Of a DNA stretch of 5,552 nt, positions 4,228 through 5,552 are shown piece by piece. This DNA comes from Candidatus Colwelliibacteriota bacterium (GTDB taxonomy: Bacteria > Patescibacteriota > Minisyncoccia > UBA6257 > Colwellbacteraceae): positions 1 through 5,552 of the forward strand of contig JAQTRD010000036.1 of the NCBI GenBank assembly GCA_028711965.1, written 5' to 3'. The notes below the pieces were generated by a model that searched no databases, had not been told where the DNA came from, and saw only the letters and a program-made list of their open reading frames with translations. Every line of letters begins with the position of its first letter. The stretch's first letter is position 1. The position numbers and the translations under genes are program-made.

Positions 4228-5552
4228 GAAACCGGACTACGATGTTTCGATAGGAGCTCGCCATTTTTCCTTAAATGACATCGTGGGGTTGTCGCAATTT
4301 GTACGGTTGAGAAAAGAAAATACTAAAATAACCGTCGCCTACCTGCCCCATCTGACTCTGAAATATGGTGTTATTCGTCCCGAAGAGGCGGTTATCCTGT
4401 GTCTTTTCGACGGCTGGCGTAGCCTTGAAGAAGTAATCATTGCTGCTTCCATCATAGGAGATATGTCATATGAAGAAGCGCAGAATTCTGTTTTGGGTCT
4501 GATGAATAAAGTATCTCCAGATGCCACTATGTTTATTAAATGCACAGGGGAAAATCACCGGCATAACTTTGATGCTCGAAACTTTTTTATTTCCCCGAAT
4601 AAAGTTGATCTTACAACTAGATTGGACGCGCCGCTGGCGCTGGTACTTCAACCTACTCCAATATGTGAAGCTAATTGTGTTTATTGCTATGCCTGTAGGA
4701 GGGAGGGGAATCCTGCCGAACAACTATCGTTTAATAGAATTTGCGAGTTGTTAGATGAAGCGAATACAATCGGTATATACCAGGTAAATCTATGTGGTGG
4801 AGACGGTTTTTGTCGAAGTGATTTCGTCAAGATAATCAAAGCTTGCCTTGAGCGTAATTTAATCGTCGACATTTCTACAAAGTGTGAAGTCAGCTCAGAA
4901 ATTGCACGCGAACTAGCGAGTATGGGTTTAGATTATATACAAGTAAGCATTGATACCTATGATGAAAAGACAGCGGATTATCTTTATGGTAAGACCGGAC
5001 ATTTTAAAAAAGTGGTACAAACAATTCGAAATCTTCTTTCTGCTGGCGTATATACGAGAACCAATAGTATTGTTACGCCATACAACTATGATCACATTAA
5101 GCAGACCATAGAGTTTTTGAAGAGTCTCGGCATACGGGAAATGAAATTTGCTCCAGCCTTTCGTTCATCATTCAGGGATAATCTAAAATGTCTGTTGTCT
5201 TTTGAACAAAAAAGCCACTTTAGAAAAATGATGGCGGAAATAGAAGTAGAGTATGCACGACAGGGCGTTACTATTTTTCACGAGGCAATGAAAGATTATA
5301 CCGAAATGACTCCTGAGGAAAAGAAGGAATATTGGTTTCAAAAGAGGGCCTTCTGTTCTTCCGGGCGGAGTAGTATGATTGTTGCCTTCGACGGAAACGT
5401 AATATTGTGTGAAGAATCTCCCCAGGAACCGGAGTATTTTGTCGGTAATGTAAAAACACAATCCATTAAGGATATTTGGGATTCCCGGCGTATTCTTCAT
5501 TTTATCTATCCCTCGAGGTGGAGATTTGCATATACTCCTTGTTACAGCTGTG
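4199..5552 (+). CDS. Radical SAM/SPASM peptide maturase with N-terminal PqqD/RRE-like region, 3' end outside window
   Basis: The frame is open from ATG 4199 to the window edge (451 codons and one base). Residues about 45-105 (RPEEAVILCLFDGWRSLEEV at 60-79) resemble a PqqD-like RiPP recognition element, which would bind the peptide leader. The radical SAM core starts near 148 with C156EANC160VYC163, the CX3CX2C ligands of the 4Fe-4S cluster that cleaves S-adenosylmethionine. CGGDGFC (199-205) is the GGE/GGD-type motif, and a VSIDTYDEKTADYLYGKTG segment follows as usual. The SPASM domain begins with C386-X12-G-X4-C404 and C448-X2-C451, matching CX9-15GX4C followed by CX2C. The remaining auxiliary-cluster cysteines lie beyond the edge. 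The 29-base overlap with the Cys-rich peptide gene makes that peptide the obvious substrate. Reaction type (thioether, C-C bond or epimerisation) cannot be read from sequence. Two extra cysteines, C199 and C205, flank the GGDG motif. Confidence 0.9.
   Translation, partial: MRVALPLFHKKPDYDVSIGARHFSLNDIVGLSQFVRLRKENTKITVAYLPHLTLKYGVIRPEEAVILCLFDGWRSLEEVIIAASIIGDMSYEEAQNSVLGLMNKVSPDATMFIKCTGENHRHNFDARNFFISPNKVDLTTRLDAPLALVLQPTPICEANCVYCYACRREGNPAEQLSFNRICELLDEANTIGIYQVNLCGGDGFCRSDFVKIIKACLERNLIVDISTKCEVSSEIARELASMGLDYIQVSIDTYDEKTADYLYGKTGHFKKVVQTIRNLLSAGVYTRTNSIVTPYNYDHIKQTIEFLKSLGIREMKFAPAFRSSFRDNLKCLLSFEQKSHFRKMMAEIEVEYARQGVTIFHEAMKDYTEMTPEEKKEYWFQKRAFCSSGRSSMIVAFDGNVILCEESPQEPEYFVGNVKTQSIKDIWDSRRILHFIYPSRWRFAYTPCYSC

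Noticed and set aside
4339..5500. Several minus-strand frames of 61-105 codons and a 77-codon plus-strand frame at 4521-4754.
   Set aside because: All lie inside the radical SAM gene, whose motifs are continuous in its own frame to the window edge.

Overview
The window is 5,552 bp of AT-rich bacterial DNA, probably from an uncultured or little-studied bacterium. All supported genes lie on the plus strand and have bacterial Shine-Dalgarno sites or translationally coupled starts. Nothing fixes the phylum. The mix of a Vsr-type endonuclease, a MazG-like pyrophosphohydrolase, a decayed gene, a palindromic mobile-element relic, a possible defence ATPase and a peptide-modifying cassette is typical of an accessory (defence or genomic-island) region.

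Left part (1-800): the 3' part of a very-short-patch-repair (Vsr-like) endonuclease gene enters from the left edge. It overlaps by one base a small MazG-like nucleotide pyrophosphohydrolase gene. A cytosine-5 DNA methyltransferase is a likely neighbour just outside the window, as is usual for vsr genes; this is inference only.

Gap (801-1248): there is no intact gene. It holds a hairpin with an A-run (terminator-shaped only on the minus strand), an (AAC)3(AAT)6 microsatellite, a 90-bp REP/MITE-like element with perfect 17-bp inverted ends and two internal hairpins, and a remnant of what looks like a DUF3800 gene. The remnant stops in its conserved ESRG-like region, 3 bp before the next start codon.

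Middle (1249-3603): one 784-residue protein. It has two tandem nucleoside-deoxyribosyltransferase/TIR-like Rossmann domains, of which only the first keeps the candidate catalytic Glu. These are followed by a charged linker, a P-loop ATPase resembling the Sll1717/KAP type, and a C-terminal tail. The architecture suggests a single-gene, NTPase-gated, nucleotide-targeting defence protein.

Right part (3604-5552): a RiPP-type cassette. A strong Shine-Dalgarno site precedes a 140-residue precursor-like peptide with a basic helical leader and a 13-cysteine C-terminal core, mostly at CX4-CX5 spacing. The last 29 bases of that gene overlap the start of a radical SAM protein with an N-terminal PqqD/RRE-like region, a CX3CX2C cluster motif and a SPASM domain cut off by the window end. 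The likely job is thioether (sactipeptide/ranthipeptide-like) or other radical modification of the Cys-rich core. This cassette and the tandem-domain ATPase are the two most interesting items.
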